Shown here one piece after another: positions 62,637-64,000 of a stretch of DNA of 64,000 nt. The stretch's first letter is position 1, and each line of letters opens with the position of its first letter. Position numbers and translations under genes: made by a program. Source of the stretch: Sacculina carcini (lineage: Eukaryota > Arthropoda > Thecostraca > Sacculinidae); the NCBI GenBank assembly GCA_916048095.2, contig OU696571.1, forward strand, positions 1,270,001 to 1,334,000, in the 5' to 3' direction. The notes under the pieces are model-generated. The model was not told the DNA's origin. It saw nothing but the letters and a program-made list of their open reading frames with translations, and did no database searches.

Positions 62637-64000
62637 ATGACCATGTCTGATCAAGCTGAGACGGAAACATCTGTCAGCAAGGAGGATCGCATCCTGCAGC
62701 GTCTGAACGCTCGCAAGGGTAGGAGCTGCATGAAAAAGCCAGCGATCTCAACTCATGTGCCTAGTCAATCTAAGCAGCTTGCGCGAGATAAATCCAAAGT
62801 GGTGTCGATCGTAGGAGCACCAGAAGAATGTGAGGGTGAATCAGACATTACTGCTTTAAACGACAGTCAAGAACACAGTGCATGTTTATCGCCCATTAAA
62901 AGAAAGGCGAGCATGGTTGACAGCGCAACATCCAAGAGTCAACCTTTTTCGATGTCCGTGGAAAACCAGGGCGAAACTGCAGCCGATAAGGGCGCTTGCG
63001 ATCCAGATAACAGCGGCAAGAAGCGGCGAAAACGACGTAAAACTGACACTTGCGATCGAGACTCAGTTGTCCTGTCTGTATTGGACAAAGACAAACAACA
63101 GACAGAACATCAGCAGTTGTGCGTCGGTTCAGACGACATAACGACGGCCAATGACGTGGACGACTCGAAGACGACAGACGGCATCGATGCTGACAAGTTC
63201 ACCATCCTGTCGGCCGTGGAGCGGCAGGCTCGGGTGCGTGTGGTGCGCGTGCTGCCCGATTGGCTGCAACATCCCACTGTGGTGGCCGCGTCTGCCGCGA
63301 CTGCCAGTGATCAAGTTGAGTGCGTCGCTTGGCTGCCGGCGTGGATGCGTCGAACTATGTCGGCCAGCGGTATAGTCCGACTGTTTCCCGTGCAGATGGC
63401 GGTGGCGTCGCGCCTGTTGGACGAAGCGCGCCAAGAACAGTGCACTGGCGGCAGTGGTCGCCTCCCGCCGCGTGACTTGTGCGTGTCGGCGCCCACAGGC
63501 AGCGGCAAGACCCTGGCATTTGTGTTGCCCATTGTGGCGGCGTTGAGTCGCGCCAACGCCGACATCTGCGGCGGCGGATTGGCGCCCCAAGTGCGCGCGT
63601 TGGTCGTGCTGCCCACTCAGCGATTGGCGTCTCAGGTGGCTGCCGTATTTCGAGCTTACGCTGCCGCGACCGTATCAGCGACGGCGGACAATGGCGAGCA
63701 GACGGGTCCCGTGCGCGTGGCGCTCATCTCGGGCGCCGGAGATTCACTGGCACGCGAGCGAGCCAGTCTGGTTGAAGCGTGTTGCGACGGCGACGCGGAG
63801 GGAGAGTTGAAGTCGCTGGTGGACGTGGTGGTGGCGACGCCGGGCCGACTCATGGACCATCTGTCGAGCACCGAGGGTTTTACGCTACGCTGGCTGCGTT
63901 ATCTGGTGATCGACGAGGCAGATCGTGTGCTGGAAATGACTGATGCCAGTTGGCTGCGTGCAGTCGAGCGATCTGTGATGGCAGACAATCGCGGCGTGGC
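62637..64000 (+). CDS. DDX51: DDX51, DEAD-box RNA helicase (N-terminal part, runs off window)
   Basis: DDX51 (yeast Dbp6) is a nucleolar DEAD-box protein of 60S subunit assembly. The frame is open from ATG 62637 to the window end (454 codons plus two bases). The N-terminus is charged, with a basic KKRRKRRK nuclear-localisation-like run near residue 127. The helicase domain follows: LFPVQ (Q motif), DLCVSAPTGSGKTLAFV with motif I at 285-292, VLPTQRLASQV (Ia), VATPGRLMDHL (Ib) and IDEADRVLE with DEAD at 426-429. SAPTGSGKTLAF together with the VQ motif and linker spacing point to DDX51 rather than other DEAD-box families. Start choice: a second ATG lies two codons downstream, and the first has the better context (CCACCATGA). 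The C-terminal RecA lobe lies beyond the edge. No intron interrupts the visible part, and GC is high. Confidence 0.92.
   Translation, partial: MTMSDQAETETSVSKEDRILQRLNARKGRSCMKKPAISTHVPSQSKQLARDKSKVVSIVGAPEECEGESDITALNDSQEHSACLSPIKRKASMVDSATSKSQPFSMSVENQGETAADKGACDPDNSGKKRRKRRKTDTCDRDSVVLSVLDKDKQQTEHQQLCVGSDDITTANDVDDSKTTDGIDADKFTILSAVERQARVRVVRVLPDWLQHPTVVAASAATASDQVECVAWLPAWMRRTMSASGIVRLFPVQMAVASRLLDEARQEQCTGGSGRLPPRDLCVSAPTGSGKTLAFVLPIVAALSRANADICGGGLAPQVRALVVLPTQRLASQVAAVFRAYAAATVSATADNGEQTGPVRVALISGAGDSLARERASLVEACCDGDAEGELKSLVDVVVATPGRLMDHLSSTEGFTLRWLRYLVIDEADRVLEMTDASWLRAVERSVMADNRGV

Overview
The window is animal genomic DNA. It is saturated with (GT/CA)n microsatellites and transposon debris, and its large genes have long introns. 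The Ig gene is of the Sidestep type, known from arthropods and other protostomes. The tRNA-headed SINE and one LINE 3' end resemble repeats I remember from decapod crustaceans. Together these suggest a protostome, probably an arthropod and perhaps a malacostracan crustacean. That placement is an inference; only the gene families are seen directly.

Left two thirds (1782-41860, minus strand): one gene of about 40 kb, re-assembled here from ten exons. It encodes a Sidestep-like cell-surface protein: a signal peptide, a split V-type Ig domain, and four further Ig domains. Every junction has AG/GT borders and matching phase, giving 609 codons before the gene leaves the window on the left. The FNIII, membrane and cytoplasmic parts should lie further left. 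Five of its 3' splice sites have a (UG)n tract directly upstream in transcript sense. Its introns hold SINE copies, a 142-bp tandem array, LINE fragments (one with an intact reverse-transcriptase frame), a foldback element, MITEs, and a complete hAT transposon with a perfect 8-bp target duplication.

Middle (42-57 kb): mostly intergenic. It holds a Harbinger remnant nested inside a hAT MITE, further MITEs, and a possible small secreted Ser/Gly/Gln-rich protein gene at 48745-49319. A repeat complex at 53.2-56.9 kb resembles Helentron-type elements.

Right end (58-64 kb): two uninterrupted helicase frames are arranged divergently across 1.2 kb. RTEL1 (minus, 1137 aa) is a Fe-S DNA helicase for telomere and recombination control. 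The N-terminal half of DDX51 (plus, cut by the window edge) is a DEAD-box RNA helicase for 60S ribosome assembly. Neither coding stretch has an intron in the window, unlike the Sidestep-like gene.

Many long frames of alternating Cys-Val, His-Thr or Ile-Tyr are translated microsatellites and are not listed as genes.
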